From NCBI GenBank assembly GCA_038237225.1, contig JBBRYX010000019.1, forward strand, positions 36,109-100,108: a DNA stretch of 64,000 bases, in the 5' to 3' direction. The notes beneath the pieces are model-generated. The model was given only the letters and a program-made list of their open reading frames with translations, did not search any database and had not been told where the DNA came from. Of this stretch, positions 51,457-60,190 are shown piece by piece. Within the stretch, counting starts at the first letter, position 1; every line of letters begins with the position of its first letter. The stretch is from DASVUC01 sp038237225. Its GTDB lineage: Bacteria; Planctomycetota; Phycisphaerae; Tepidisphaerales; Tepidisphaeraceae. The translations under genes and the position numbers were made by a program.

Positions 51457-52860
51457 TCAGCGGCGAAAAACTTCTTCCCCCGAAACCGTCACCGCCAGCA
51501 CTTTATTTTCCAGCCGCGCCGCCGTCTGACGTGTGTCCGCCTCCAGCAGCGTCAAAGCATCTCCGTGATCCAGCCCGACAGCCCGCAGTTGTCGCACCGC
51601 CTCCGCATGGGGGCCCGCACTAAACCGCGCGAGTGTCTGCTGAGATATCCCCAAAACACCCAATTGAATCGCTTCATCAGCCGTTGCTCCAGCCGGAAAA
51701 TCATCCGCCGCCACTTCGATAAAACTCATCGGCTTCCCGATCTCGAACGACGCCCCAGTCGAATCCAATCGCAGCATTTGCGCCGGCGCCAGCGTACTTC
51801 GGAAGAGTGCTTCGCTCGCCATCACTTCCTCCACGTCCCCAAGCGGGTGGACCTTCAAAAACTGAGCCATCTCCGCCAGCAGCGACGTGGTCGGCGATGC
51901 CCCCACGTCCGTGCAGATCGCGTACGGAATACCCATGCTTCGGACTACCGACAGCGGCATCACGCCCGAACCCAGCAACGTGTTCGACGTCGGACAATGC
52001 GCAATTTCACTCGATCGCTTCATTACCATCTCGAACTCACTTTCCGACATTCGAACGCAATGCGCCAAGATCGGCTGACGATCCAGAAGCCCATCCCGCA
52101 GGTACACATCCGTGTAGTTCTCGTAATCCGGATACAGCACCTCCTCCACAAACCGCTTCTCCAAAATCTGCTCGTTCAGATGCGTCTGCATCCGCAGCCC
52201 AAGCTCCTCTGCCAATTTCGCAGCCTTCGTCCGCAGCGGTGTATTCACCGATACCGCAAAACGATCCGTCACAATCAGCCGACGTCCAAAATCCGCCGCC
52301 AGCGCGCGGATGTCCTTCTCAAGCGATGCCTCGCTCGTCCGCAAATACTCCGGACAGTTCATGTTCATCAGCACCAGCCCCACCGACCACGTCGCCGGCA
52401 GCAACTCCAGCGCCGTGCGTGCGGCATCTGCATGCACTGTCATATAAGCCGCACCACCAATGACGCCTTTGGAAAGCGTATCCCGCAAAAACGCCTGAAC
52501 CGTCGCACGCGTGTGCTCATCCACGGAGCATTTCGCCTCCATGGGAAACACGTTCCGATTCAGCCCCGCCAGCAGCCGCCCCTGCGGCGGGTTATCGCCC
52601 ACGCCCTCCATGAACTTCCCGCGAATCGGATGCTGCGGGATATGAATGTGGGCATCCAGAAACGGAGGAAGAATGAGTCCGCGCGCGCCACGAGCGCTAC
52701 CCGCGGCCTGCCCGCTCAATCCAGAACGCGCTCCCAAGTACGTGATAACCCCGGCCGAATCGCACCCCAGCGCGCCGTCGGAAATGAATTCAACCTCCCC
52801 TCCCGCCTTCGGATTAAGCAGCGGTCCCACAACAGTCTGCATCTTCGAGGCATTCACCAT
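51457..52860 (-). CDS. guaD: Guanine deaminase-type amidohydrolase
   Basis: The 467-residue amidohydrolase carries the metal site FLDAHIHIPQHP, the substrate-region LNRNVFPMEAKC, the ligand histidines in RMQTHLNEQ and ILAHCVRMSESE, HCPTSNTLLGSG and the catalytic Asp in AICTDVGASPTTSLL. The IHIPQ and TDVGxS motifs indicate guanine deaminase, not cytosine deaminase or TRZ/ATZ enzymes. It hydrolyses guanine to xanthine, the substrate of the enzyme encoded downstream. The start at 52860 is the ATG before VNASKMQTVVGPLLNP; the ATG six codons in is possible. It is divergent from fumC with 89 bp between starts. Confidence 0.9.
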   Translation of the reverse strand: MVNASKMQTVVGPLLNPKAGGEVEFISDGALGCDSAGVITYLGARSGLSGQAAGSARGARGLILPPFLDAHIHIPQHPIRGKFMEGVGDNPPQGRLLAGLNRNVFPMEAKCSVDEHTRATVQAFLRDTLSKGVIGGAAYMTVHADAARTALELLPATWSVGLVLMNMNCPEYLRTSEASLEKDIRALAADFGRRLIVTDRFAVSVNTPLRTKAAKLAEELGLRMQTHLNEQILEKRFVEEVLYPDYENYTDVYLRDGLLDRQPILAHCVRMSESEFEMVMKRSSEIAHCPTSNTLLGSGVMPLSVVRSMGIPYAICTDVGASPTTSLLAEMAQFLKVHPLGDVEEVMASEALFRSTLAPAQMLRLDSTGASFEIGKPMSFIEVAADDFPAGATADEAIQLGVLGISQQTLARFSAGPHAEAVRQLRAVGLDHGDALTLLEADTRQTAARLENKVLAVTVSGEEVFRR

Positions 52861-52949
52861 CCATTGTATTGTAACGCAGACCCCGCTCGCGCGCGGCACC
52901 CGCATCTACCACGGCTTGCCTCGGTTCCCCCTGCATCGATAATGCAGTC

Positions 52950-54380
52950 ATGACTCAACAGAATTTCCGCACCGAAAAAGACTCCATGGGCGACATGCAG
53001 ATCCCCGCGGGCGCCCACTACGGCGCCCAGACCGCCCGCGCGGTGGAAAATTTCCCCATCTCCGATCTCCGATTCAACCGAAGATTCATCGCCGCCATGG
53101 GATTGATCAAATACGCCGCCGCCGAGATCAACCACAAATTAGGCGTTTTAGACGACCCTCGGCGCGCCCTGCTTCAGCAGGCCGCGTCCGAAGTCATCGA
53201 CGGAACCCTCGACCCCCAATTCGTCGTCGACATCTTCCAGACCGGCTCCGGCACCTCCACCAACATGAACACCAACGAGGTCATCGCCTCCCGCGCCAAC
53301 GAAATCGCCACCGGTAAACGCGGCGGCAAGGACCCCATCCACCCCAACGATCACGTCAACCAACAGCAATCCAGCAACGACGTCATCCCCACCGCCATCC
53401 ACGTCTCCGCCGCCGTCGCCATGAAAGAATCCCTCCTCCCCGCGCTCGAGCATCTCGCCGATGCACTTCAGAAAAAAGCCGATCAATACGACGACATCGT
53501 TAAAATCGGCCGCACTCACCTCCAGGACGCCACCCCCATCCGCTTAGGGCAGGAACTTTCAGGTTACGCCGCCCAAGCGCGGCTTGCCGCCTCGCGCACC
53601 ACCAAAGCCATCAACGCCCTGAGGGAACTACCCCTCGGCGGAACTGCCGTGGGCACCGGCATCAACGCCCATCCCGAATTCGCCAAACAAGCCATTGCCG
53701 TCATCGCAAAAAAAACCGGCATCGACTTCGTCGAAGCCACCAACCATTTCGAAGCTCAAGCCGCCAAAGACGCCGTCGTCGAAGTCTCCGGCCAACTCAA
53801 AACCATCGCCGTCTCACTCACCAAAATCGCCAACGACATCCGCTGGCTCGCCTCAGGTCCCCGCTGCGGCATCGGCGAAATCTCCATCCCGTCCACCCAA
53901 CCCGGCTCCTCGATCATGCCCGGCAAGGTCAATCCCGTGATGTCCGAAATGGTCCTGCAAGTTGCCGCTCAGGTCATCGGCAACGACGCCACCATCACCT
54001 TCGCCGCATCGGGTCTCGGTTCAACCTTCGAGCTTAATGTCATGATGCCCGTGATGGCCTACAACCTCCTCCAATCGATCGAGCTGCTTTCCCGCGCCGC
54101 CAGAGTCTTCGCCGACCGCACCGTCGCCGGCCTCGAGGCCAATCGCGAGCGCTGCGAATCCCTCGTCGAGCAGTCCCTCGCCATGTGCACCAGTCTCGCC
54201 CCGATCATCGGCTATGATAAAACCGCCGACGTCGCCAAAGAGTCCCACAAGACCGGCAAAACCGTCCGCCAGGTCGCCAGGGAGCGCAAGTACATGGACG
54301 ATGCCGCCCTGGACAAAGCCCTAAATCCCCGCCGCATGACCCAGCCCCAAGCCGACATGATCGGCAGCGGCGGAGGGTGA
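52950..54380 (+). CDS. fumC: Class II fumarate hydratase
   Basis: The 476-residue protein is a class II fumarase. Features are the N-terminal EKDSMGDMQIPAGAHYGAQTARAVENF, the TGSGTSTNMNTNEVIA segment, NDHVNQQQSSNDVIPTA and GRTHLQDATPI with the catalytic His. The signature loop GSSIMPGKVNPVMSEM carries the catalytic serine. It interconverts fumarate and malate in the TCA cycle without an Fe-S cluster. It is single-copy in this window, divergent from guaD. The length is typical. Codon use is strongly C-biased at third positions, as in the neighbouring genes up to 58 kb. Confidence 0.96.
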   Translation: MTQQNFRTEKDSMGDMQIPAGAHYGAQTARAVENFPISDLRFNRRFIAAMGLIKYAAAEINHKLGVLDDPRRALLQQAASEVIDGTLDPQFVVDIFQTGSGTSTNMNTNEVIASRANEIATGKRGGKDPIHPNDHVNQQQSSNDVIPTAIHVSAAVAMKESLLPALEHLADALQKKADQYDDIVKIGRTHLQDATPIRLGQELSGYAAQARLAASRTTKAINALRELPLGGTAVGTGINAHPEFAKQAIAVIAKKTGIDFVEATNHFEAQAAKDAVVEVSGQLKTIAVSLTKIANDIRWLASGPRCGIGEISIPSTQPGSSIMPGKVNPVMSEMVLQVAAQVIGNDATITFAASGLGSTFELNVMMPVMAYNLLQSIELLSRAARVFADRTVAGLEANRERCESLVEQSLAMCTSLAPIIGYDKTADVAKESHKTGKTVRQVARERKYMDDAALDKALNPRRMTQPQADMIGSGGG

Positions 54381-54596
54381 ACCACCAATCAACCCTTCCT
54401 CCTTATTTCCAGCAACCTCCGCCTATCTCAACTTCAACCTCTACCGTCAGTAACGTTTTTCCCCCGCATCGAGCCTCTGCCAGTTTGACAGCAAGCTGCT
54501 TTCGGAATTATACTTACAATTCTCTACCTGCGTCGGGTCCCGTTGCTAACCCCGTCGCCGGAATCGGTCCAAGCTTGAAAGGAGCGAGCGGCAAAC

Positions 54597-55352
54597 GTGG
54601 CCAAAAAAGCGTCCAAGAAGCCGGCACCCGCGAAGCAGAGCGTCAAGGCAAAGAGCACCAGCGCCAAAAGCGCCAAGGTGACGAAACCCACGAGCAAGCC
54701 CACGCGCGCTCCCGCCATTCCGTCTCCACGTCCCGCGAAAGCGGCTCCTGCCAAAATCCCACCGGTCAAACCCGCGCCGGCGATTAAGGCTGCGAAACCC
54801 TCGAAGGCGCCTTCGTCATCCGTTAAATCCTCGCCACCGCCCATCAAAGCGACTGCATCAAGTACCAAACACAAAGTCGCAACCGCTCCACATGCCACGG
54901 GCAACGCGTTCAACAACCGCCCGGTTCCGGTCATGGTCACAACCGACGGGAAACCCAAAAAGAACCAGGCAGGGATGTCGCCCAAAGAGCTCGAGCATTT
55001 CCGCGAGCTTCTTCTCACCAAGCGCCGCGAGCTCGTCGGCGACATGTCGCAAATGGAACGCGAGGCCCTTCGCTCCGCCAGCGGAACCAACCTCTCCAAT
55101 CTGCCCCTCCACATGGCCGACATGGGCACCGACAACTACGAGCAGGAATTCACCCTCGGCCTCGTTGAAAAAGACCGCAACCTCCTCCGCGAGATCAATC
55201 AGGCGCTCGCCAGGATTCAGGACGGTAGCTACGGCATCTGCGAAGGCACCGGCAAACCAATCGGCAAAGTCCGCCTCGAAATCCAACCCTGGTCCCGGGT
55301 CTCCGTCGAATACGCCCGTCAAAAAGAACAAGGCTTCCGCCGCATGACGTAA
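54597..55352 (+). CDS. DksA/TraR-like protein with cysteine-poor finger and Lys/Ala/Pro tail
   Basis: The 251-residue protein has a long N-terminal low-complexity region (about residues 1-95) of Lys, Ala, Pro and Ser, resembling histone-H1-like tails, and a C-terminal DksA fold. The coiled-coil is KELEHFRELLLTKRRELVGDM to TDNYEQEFTLGLVEKDRN. The finger reads YGICEGTGKPIGKVRLEIQPWSRVSVEYA. In canonical DksA four cysteines bind zinc; here only one remains, so the fold must be held without metal. Zn-independent DksA forms are known in other phyla. It could bind RNA polymerase through the secondary channel and DNA through the basic tail. The GTG start has AAAGGAG twelve bases upstream. Confidence 0.85.
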   Translation: MAKKASKKPAPAKQSVKAKSTSAKSAKVTKPTSKPTRAPAIPSPRPAKAAPAKIPPVKPAPAIKAAKPSKAPSSSVKSSPPPIKATASSTKHKVATAPHATGNAFNNRPVPVMVTTDGKPKKNQAGMSPKELEHFRELLLTKRRELVGDMSQMEREALRSASGTNLSNLPLHMADMGTDNYEQEFTLGLVEKDRNLLREINQALARIQDGSYGICEGTGKPIGKVRLEIQPWSRVSVEYARQKEQGFRRMT

Positions 55353-55373
55353 GTATTAACCCAGAAGACTCTT

Positions 55374-55437
55374 GCCACCGATGGGGCACCGATTCACACC
55401 GATAGCAGATCCATTTCATCGGTGCCCCATCGGTGGC
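55374..55437. repeat. Perfect 20-bp inverted repeat downstream of the DksA-like gene
   Basis: GCCACCGATGGGGCACCGAT is followed 24 bases later by its exact reverse complement. No T-run follows, so it may be a mobile repeat serving as a transcript-stabilising or terminating hairpin before lspA. A related but degraded sequence is at 58343-58456. Confidence 0.8.
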
Positions 55438-55494
55438 TAATCGTTTCACTCTCCGGCTACAATCTCCCCTCCACGCCCCGCTGCGCGTGCGATC

Positions 55495-56136
55495 ATGAAG
55501 CACCGCCTTTCCGATACCCTTCGTCACGCGCCCGCCGTCGCTCGCTTCGCGCTCGTCGCCGTCCTCGGGCTCGCTCTCGATCTCTGGACGAAATGGCTCG
55601 CCTTCCACACGCTCCTTCAGTCCATCAGCCGCTACCCCGATAACTCCTGCGTCGTCACCAGCCGCACCTACGACTTCATTCCCGGATGGCTGCGCTTCGA
55701 AGTCACCGTCAACCAGGGCGCCGTCTTCGGCATCGGACAGGGTCAGCGCTTCCTCTTCCTCATCGTTTCCGCCGCCGCCGTCGGGTTCCTCGGCTACCTT
55801 TTCCTCTCCAGCAAACCCAAACAGTGGTTCTACCAGCTCGTCCTCGGCATGCTTCTCGCGGGCGTCCTCGGCAATGTCTACGACCGCGCCCTCTTCGGCT
55901 ACGTTCGCGACATGATCCACGCCCTCCCGGGCTGGCAAAACCCGCTGCGAAGTTACTTCCCGCACTGGCAATACATCTTCCCCTGGATCTTCAACATCGC
56001 GGATTCGTTCCTCTGCGTCGGTGTTACCCTCATGCTCATCTATACCCTCGTCTCCCCGAATCGCGAGCCCGCCGCCGCGCCGGATCATCCCCGCAATCCC
56101 CCCCCGAACCGACCCAGTCGCAACGTGCCTGAATGA
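55495..56136 (+). CDS. lspA: Lipoprotein signal peptidase (signal peptidase II)
   Basis: The 213-residue protein has four membrane helices and both catalytic aspartates, in GNVYDRALFGYVRDMI (family motif GNxxDR) and FNIADSFLCVG (family motif FNxAD). It cleaves the signal peptide of prolipoproteins after lipidation. It is longer than the E. coli enzyme because of an insertion before the second catalytic block (WQNPLRSYFPHWQYIFPW) and a proline-rich cytoplasmic tail, both common in Planctomycetota. The stop overlaps the ribD start by four bases (ATGA). Confidence 0.94.
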   Translation: MKHRLSDTLRHAPAVARFALVAVLGLALDLWTKWLAFHTLLQSISRYPDNSCVVTSRTYDFIPGWLRFEVTVNQGAVFGIGQGQRFLFLIVSAAAVGFLGYLFLSSKPKQWFYQLVLGMLLAGVLGNVYDRALFGYVRDMIHALPGWQNPLRSYFPHWQYIFPWIFNIADSFLCVGVTLMLIYTLVSPNREPAAAPDHPRNPPPNRPSRNVPE

Positions 56137-57308
56137 CAATGCCCGAGATCCAACCAGACTTCGACCGCCGGATGATGCGCCGCGCCATCCGCCTCGCGAT
56201 GAACGGTCACGGCTGCGCTGAGCCCAACCCGATGGTCGGCTGCGTCCTCACCAAAGATCACCGCCTGATCGGTGAAGGCTTCCATGCCAGGTTCGGCGGC
56301 CCCCATGCCGAGCCATCCGCCCTCGCGAACTGCACTGAATCTCCCGAAGGCGCAACCGCGTATGTCACCCTCGAGCCTTGCTGTCACACGAATAAGAAAA
56401 CACCGCCCTGCGTGCCCGCACTGATCGATGCGAAGATTGCAAGAGTGGTCGTGGGATGTCTCGATCCTAATCCCCAAGTCAATGGCAAGGGCCTCGACCA
56501 ACTCCACGCCGCCGGCATCTCCATCACGCGCGACCTCCTCGTAGACCACGCCAGGCAGCTCCTCGCCCCATTCATCGCCAGGACCACTCATCAACGACCC
56601 TACATCACCCTCAAATGGGCCGAGACCGCCGACCGCAAGATCGCCGGACCGGGAGGCAGGCGCCTTGCGATCACCAACGCCACCTCCAATCAACTCATTC
56701 ACGACCTCCGCTCCCGATGCGGTTCCATCCTCGTGGGCATCAATACCATTGTCACCGACGATCCGCTCCTCACGGCGCGAAAAACGACGAGCGCGCGACA
56801 TCCCGCGCGCTTCATCCTCGACACTCATCTTCGCACGCCGCTCGATGCGCAAATCGTTCAGAACCGCGAGGCCCCCACGGAAATTCTATGCGGCCACCAA
56901 ACCGATGAACCCTTTCGCAATCGTCGCGATGCGCTGGCGGAAAAAGGAATCAGCATCACCCCCATCCCTCTCGCCCCGGATTGTCGTCTCAGTCTTCCCA
57001 AAGCAATCGAGCGGATTCATCACGCCTCCCGAAATGACCTGCTGGTCGAGCCGGGCCCGACGCTGGCGCACAGTTTCTTCGAAGCCGGTCTCGTCGACCG
57101 TCTCTGGATCATCCGCTCCTCCCAAAGAATCGACGACCCAACTGCCCCCGCCGCCGTAGACGTCCCCACCGATTACATCAAAACCGGGCACATGAACATC
57201 GACGGCGACATCCTCACCGAATACCTCAACCCTCGCAGTGATGTCTTCTTCTCCGCTGATCCATCGGCCGATTTTGTGTTGGCGGAAGGTGCAGTCACTA
57301 CTCGTTAG
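56133..57308 (+). CDS. ribD: Bifunctional riboflavin biosynthesis protein RibD
   Basis: The 391-residue protein has both RibD domains. The deaminase (about residues 8-150) has NPMVGCVL, the zinc-binding HAEPSAL and EPCCHTNKKTPPC. The reductase (about 155-375) starts RPYITLKWAETADRKIAGPGG and has the NADPH-binding VGINTIVTDDPLLTARK and VEPGPTLAHSFFEAGLVD. It deaminates 2,5-diamino-6-ribosylaminopyrimidinone phosphate and then reduces the sugar, steps two and three of riboflavin synthesis. Its ATG overlaps the lspA stop. The other rib genes are not in this window. Confidence 0.95.
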   Translation: MTMPEIQPDFDRRMMRRAIRLAMNGHGCAEPNPMVGCVLTKDHRLIGEGFHARFGGPHAEPSALANCTESPEGATAYVTLEPCCHTNKKTPPCVPALIDAKIARVVVGCLDPNPQVNGKGLDQLHAAGISITRDLLVDHARQLLAPFIARTTHQRPYITLKWAETADRKIAGPGGRRLAITNATSNQLIHDLRSRCGSILVGINTIVTDDPLLTARKTTSARHPARFILDTHLRTPLDAQIVQNREAPTEILCGHQTDEPFRNRRDALAEKGISITPIPLAPDCRLSLPKAIERIHHASRNDLLVEPGPTLAHSFFEAGLVDRLWIIRSSQRIDDPTAPAAVDVPTDYIKTGHMNIDGDILTEYLNPRSDVFFSADPSADFVLAEGAVTTR

Positions 57309-57367
57309 CGACTCCGCTCCACAGCCGTCTCTTTCCCCTTTCCCCGCGGGCTCGCTAAAATCCACGC

Positions 57368-58264
57368 ATGGCCAACCAAATCCAGTGCCCCAACTGCGGA
57401 CAAAGCTACGATCTCACGCCGGAGCAGATTCCGCAGTACGCCGGACAGACGATCACCTGCACCCAGTGCCAGAAACCTTTCACCGTGCCCGCGAACATCG
57501 CCGCGCCAGGCTCCCATGTCCCTCCCTTCCCGACGTCCGATCGTCCTGGCGTTCCGCCGGCTTATCCGCAGCCGCAATCCCAGACCCACTACCTGCCGCC
57601 GCAGCCCGAACAATCGAATCCTCTCGCCATCATCAGCTTGATCTGCGGCCTTCTCTTCTGCATCCCAATCATTCCCGCGCTCTTCGGCATCGTTCTCGGA
57701 ATTCTCGGCCTGCAAAAGACCCGCGACCCTCGAGTGAAAGGGAAATCCTTTTCCATCGCCGGCATCTCGGTCAGCGCCTGTGCGATTCTCCTTTGGGTGG
57801 CTGTTGCGATGATGGGATCCATCATGCTCCCCTCGCTCACCCGCGCTCGCGAAACCGCCAACCGCGTCAAGTGCGCATCCAACATGCGCCAGATCGGGCA
57901 AGCGATCTTGCACTATGCCAACGAGAACAAAGGCCATTATCCCCCCGATCTGGCGACCGTCCTGAGAACGCAGGCCATCACCTCCAACGAATTCGTCTGC
58001 CCCGCCTCCAAAGATAAGGCGGCGACGCCGGCTCCGAACCCTCAATCCGCCACCCTGGCGCAAGCCGCTGTCTCGTACATCTACATCGGACAGAACCTGA
58101 CCAGCGGCGCCAGCAAATCCGACGTCGTTCTGTACGAGCCGTTCACGAACCACAACGACGGCACCAACATCCTCTTCGGCGACGGCCATGTGGACTGGCT
58201 CACCAAGCAACAGGCGCAGCCGCTGATCGATCGCGCGAAAGCGCGGCCTGCTGTCGCGGAGTGA
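57368..58264 (+). CDS. Zinc-ribbon/DUF4190-like protein with H-X9-DG C-terminus
   Basis: The 298-residue protein combines three parts. Residues 6-40 are an MJ0042-type zinc ribbon (CPNCGQSYDL, CTQCQKPF). A Pro/Gln-rich linker leads to two hydrophobic helices with a DUF4190-like centre (PLAIISLICGLLFCIPIIPALFGIVLGILGL). A pseudopilin-like part without a classical leader follows (MLPSLTRARETANRVKCASNMRQIGQAI). The C-terminus carries the H-X9-DG motif HNDGTNILFGDG followed by HVDWL. The second hydrophobic helix plus LTRARE replaces the usual cleavable FTLVE leader, so it would stay in the inner membrane with its ribbon in the cytoplasm. Function is unknown. Confidence 0.82.
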   Translation: MANQIQCPNCGQSYDLTPEQIPQYAGQTITCTQCQKPFTVPANIAAPGSHVPPFPTSDRPGVPPAYPQPQSQTHYLPPQPEQSNPLAIISLICGLLFCIPIIPALFGIVLGILGLQKTRDPRVKGKSFSIAGISVSACAILLWVAVAMMGSIMLPSLTRARETANRVKCASNMRQIGQAILHYANENKGHYPPDLATVLRTQAITSNEFVCPASKDKAATPAPNPQSATLAQAAVSYIYIGQNLTSGASKSDVVLYEPFTNHNDGTNILFGDGHVDWLTKQQAQPLIDRAKARPAVAE

Positions 58265-58342
58265 CGATCACGCTGCAAGCGGGAAAGCAAATGCAGCCAC
58301 GGAAACACGGAGATGCGGGGACAGACGCGGAGAAGAGATTTA

Positions 58343-58456
58343 GCCACCGATGGACACCGATGGACACCGATGGACACCGATGGACACAGATTCAAGACAA
58401 GCCAAAACTCTGTTCTTTCCCGTTCCGATCGGCGTTCATCGGTGTGATTCGGTGGC
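58343..58456. repeat. 10-bp tandem repeats within a decayed inverted repeat
   Basis: Four tandem copies of a CACCGATGGA-type 10-base unit run from about 58346 to 58390. The outer ends GCCACCGA (58343) and TCGGTGGC (near 58456) are complementary. It resembles an expanded, degraded version of the perfect hairpin at 55374-55437. Tract length is likely to vary. Confidence 0.65.
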
Positions 58457-58483
58457 CAACCTCCGAATTGTTATACTTCTTTT

Positions 58484-58846
58484 CTACGCGACCATCCCGC
58501 TCATCGGCACCGCCAGCGGCTGCACGATCGCCGCCGACTGCGTGAGGATTCGCCAGTCGGAAAAACTGTTCGAGCCGATCGTCACATCGATCTCGGTTTC
58601 GCTCACCAGCAGCGCATCGCCGCCGGGGAACCAAAGATCATCCCCCGGGATGCCGATCTCGATCGCTGAGATGTCCCCACCGCTGAGCGAGACCACGCCG
58701 CTGAACGCGAAGCGGTAGATGCCGTCGTCCCGACCGGTGACGCTGATCACCGTCAGCGGCCCGCTCGGCGGCGCGGGCGTGGGCGGGACGATTGCGGGTC
58801 GTCCGCGCTGGCGATTGCGGGGGAATTGGATCGGGTAGGTGAGCAT
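58484..58846 (-). CDS. Hypothetical beta-rich protein (120 aa)
   Basis: I do not recognise this protein. The 120-residue product has a basic proline-rich start (QFPRNRQRGRPAIVPPTPAPPSG) and a domain of regular strands (PLTVISVTGRDDGIYRFAFSGVVSLSGGD, AIEIGIPGDDLWFPGG, ETEIDVTIGSNSF). Its end (AIVQPLAVPMSGMVA) is hydrophobic. No signal peptide or membrane segment is clear. It is the downstream partner of the 96-residue gene at 58974-59264 on the same strand, with repeats between. Such gene pairs often accompany each other in planctomycete genomes, but that is memory, not evidence from this window. Confidence 0.55.
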   Translation of the reverse strand: MLTYPIQFPRNRQRGRPAIVPPTPAPPSGPLTVISVTGRDDGIYRFAFSGVVSLSGGDISAIEIGIPGDDLWFPGGDALLVSETEIDVTIGSNSFSDWRILTQSAAIVQPLAVPMSGMVA

Positions 58847-58860
58847 GGGTAAGGGGAAGA

Positions 58861-58961
58861 GTTGTCAGTTGTTCGTTGTCAGTTGTCAGCAAACGGCAAT
58901 GAGTCGCCAGTGGTGCAGCAGCAGTTCCGTACGGGCAACTGGCAACTGACCACTGGCAACT
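58861..58961. repeat. GTTGTCAGTT/AACTGGCAAC intergenic repeats
   Basis: Three GTTGTCAGTT-type units (58861-58890) face three CAACTGGCAACTGACCACTGG-type units (58935-58961) in inverted orientation. The region could form a loose hairpin between the two small hypothetical genes. Its purpose is unknown. Confidence 0.55.
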
Positions 58962-58973
58962 CTCGTTCTACGC

Positions 58974-59264
58974 TTATGCCGCTTCCGCGACGGCGCTGAT
59001 GATCACCGCGCTCACGGGCGTGGCGACGGGGCCCGGCTCCCCGCGATTATTACACCATCGCGCGACAATCCACACCCTGGTCCCGGTCGCGGGGTCCGCC
59101 GAGAGGCCGTAACTGAGTGCATAAGCATTCTGATCGGTCGCCAGAGCGGTTGCATCCGCGGCCACCAGACCATACGTGCTTGGCGAAGCGGAAATTTTCG
59201 CACTGAACTCCGCCGATTGCGTGACCAGCTCCGATTCTTTCGTGGCAATCCAGTCTCTCGACAT
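58974..59264 (-). CDS. Small hypothetical protein, possibly internally deleted
   Basis: The 96-residue product begins MSRDWIATKESELVTQSAEFSAKI and contains a helical block (TYGLVAADATALATDQNAYA). Its end, TRVWIVARWCNNRGEPGPVATPVSAVIISA, reads like a last strand pair of a fibronectin-like domain. Longer planctomycete proteins with a similar beginning and end are known to me at roughly twice this length, so the middle may have been lost; this is recollection and should be tested. The start at 59264 is a clear ATG with AAGGAG-like bases upstream (GACAAGGAGCATCCC). Confidence 0.6.
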   Translation of the reverse strand: MSRDWIATKESELVTQSAEFSAKISASPSTYGLVAADATALATDQNAYALSYGLSADPATGTRVWIVARWCNNRGEPGPVATPVSAVIISAVAEAA

Positions 59265-59668
59265 GGGATGCTCCTTGTCGTGAATGGAACAATTCAACGC
59301 CCGCCCAACCCGCTCTTCCGATTCAGGCCCATCCCGAATCAGTCAAAGCGAATCGCGTGAAGCAGGCGTTTCCACGAAAGTCATCGTCAGTGCGACTGTA
59401 GTATTTAATCTGGAAATGCGCAGAATATGGATATTGGGATCGTCGGGAAAATGGGGTTGTTTTATTGGGACAGACGCGGGGGGAAGGCGCTTCGCTTGGC
59501 CACGAATGAATACGAAGGAACACGAATCTTCACGAAGGGGAAGAACGACGCGCCAAGAAGGCCAAGGCGTCAAGGACGGCAAAGAGAGGTCCTTCAATGT
59601 TGAGTGTCCTGTTTTGCGGCCCATTTGTCCGTATGCTTCGCCCGTGCTAGTTCGAAGTTATTCCTTTG
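59265..59668. other. Intergenic region without a recognised gene
   Basis: No supported gene is seen. The stretch holds short CACGAA repeats around 59503-59540 (GCCACGAATGAATACGAAGG type), common in decayed intergenic DNA of this group, and an AT-richer part near 59400-59460 that may carry the promoter of the minus-strand gene pair below 59264. Confidence 0.4.
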
Positions 59669-60190
59669 TCAGCCGGTCGGTGAACGATTGGCAGCACGCT
59701 TGACAAGCTCACGGATCACTAGGTTCCGCGCCTTTTGTTGCTCTTGAGGATCGATGTGGCTATCCACCAGACGGATGGCGATGCTTAACTGCTGGAGGCG
59801 AGACAACTGCTCGAAGTAAAAGAGTGAGCGGTCTTGTGTTTTCGAATACAGGTACAAGAACAAGGCTGAGACGAAGTTCACAACTACCCCTGCTGCTGTG
59901 GACAATGAAGCGACGAAGGTGTTGTGATTTTCCTTTTGGAAATAGAAGATCCAGATGCCAGTAATTATGGTTCCGAAGCCGAAAAACATTGCTACCACAG
60001 CCCACCGAAAGCTGGACCGTGCCTGCGTTTGGCTGATTACATAGTACTCGTTTAGCCGGCTAAGATCGAGCTTTAAGGCGTCCTGTGGGGTGTTGGATTG
60101 CTCATAAGTTTTTTCCGCTTGTTGACGCTCCGCCGCCGCTTGCTCGACTAAACGTAAGCTCAAATTCGGGCCCCGCGATAACGGCGACAT
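59669..60190 (-). CDS. TRADD-N-associated-type membrane domain protein
   Basis: The 173-residue protein has an N-terminal coiled-coil (VEQAAAERQQAEKTYEQS) followed by LNEYYVISQTQARSSFRWAVV, two membrane helices (AVVAMFFGFGTIITGIWIFYF and TAAGVVVNFVSALFLYLYSKT) and a helical tail LFYFEQLSRLQQLSIAIRL. The YY...QARxSF box plus two helices matches, from memory, the CyanoTRADDas_TM domain that accompanies TRADD-N and STAND proteins in predicted biological-conflict systems. It would be an inner-membrane effector or sensor. The first 90 bases overlap another ORF (60102-60431) in a different frame; a frameshift may have split one gene into two. The ATG at 60190 has no obvious ribosome binding site. 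Confidence 0.65.
   Translation of the reverse strand: MSPLSRGPNLSLRLVEQAAAERQQAEKTYEQSNTPQDALKLDLSRLNEYYVISQTQARSSFRWAVVAMFFGFGTIITGIWIFYFQKENHNTFVASLSTAAGVVVNFVSALFLYLYSKTQDRSLFYFEQLSRLQQLSIAIRLVDSHIDPQEQQKARNLVIRELVKRAANRSPTG

Noticed and set aside
51565..52953. 462-codon plus-strand frame
   Set aside because: Antisense shadow of guanine deaminase, extremely Arg/His/Gln-rich, no motif.
58343..58390. Short tandem repeats as a CRISPR array
   Set aside because: The 10-base units are directly abutting with no unique spacers, and no cas genes are nearby.
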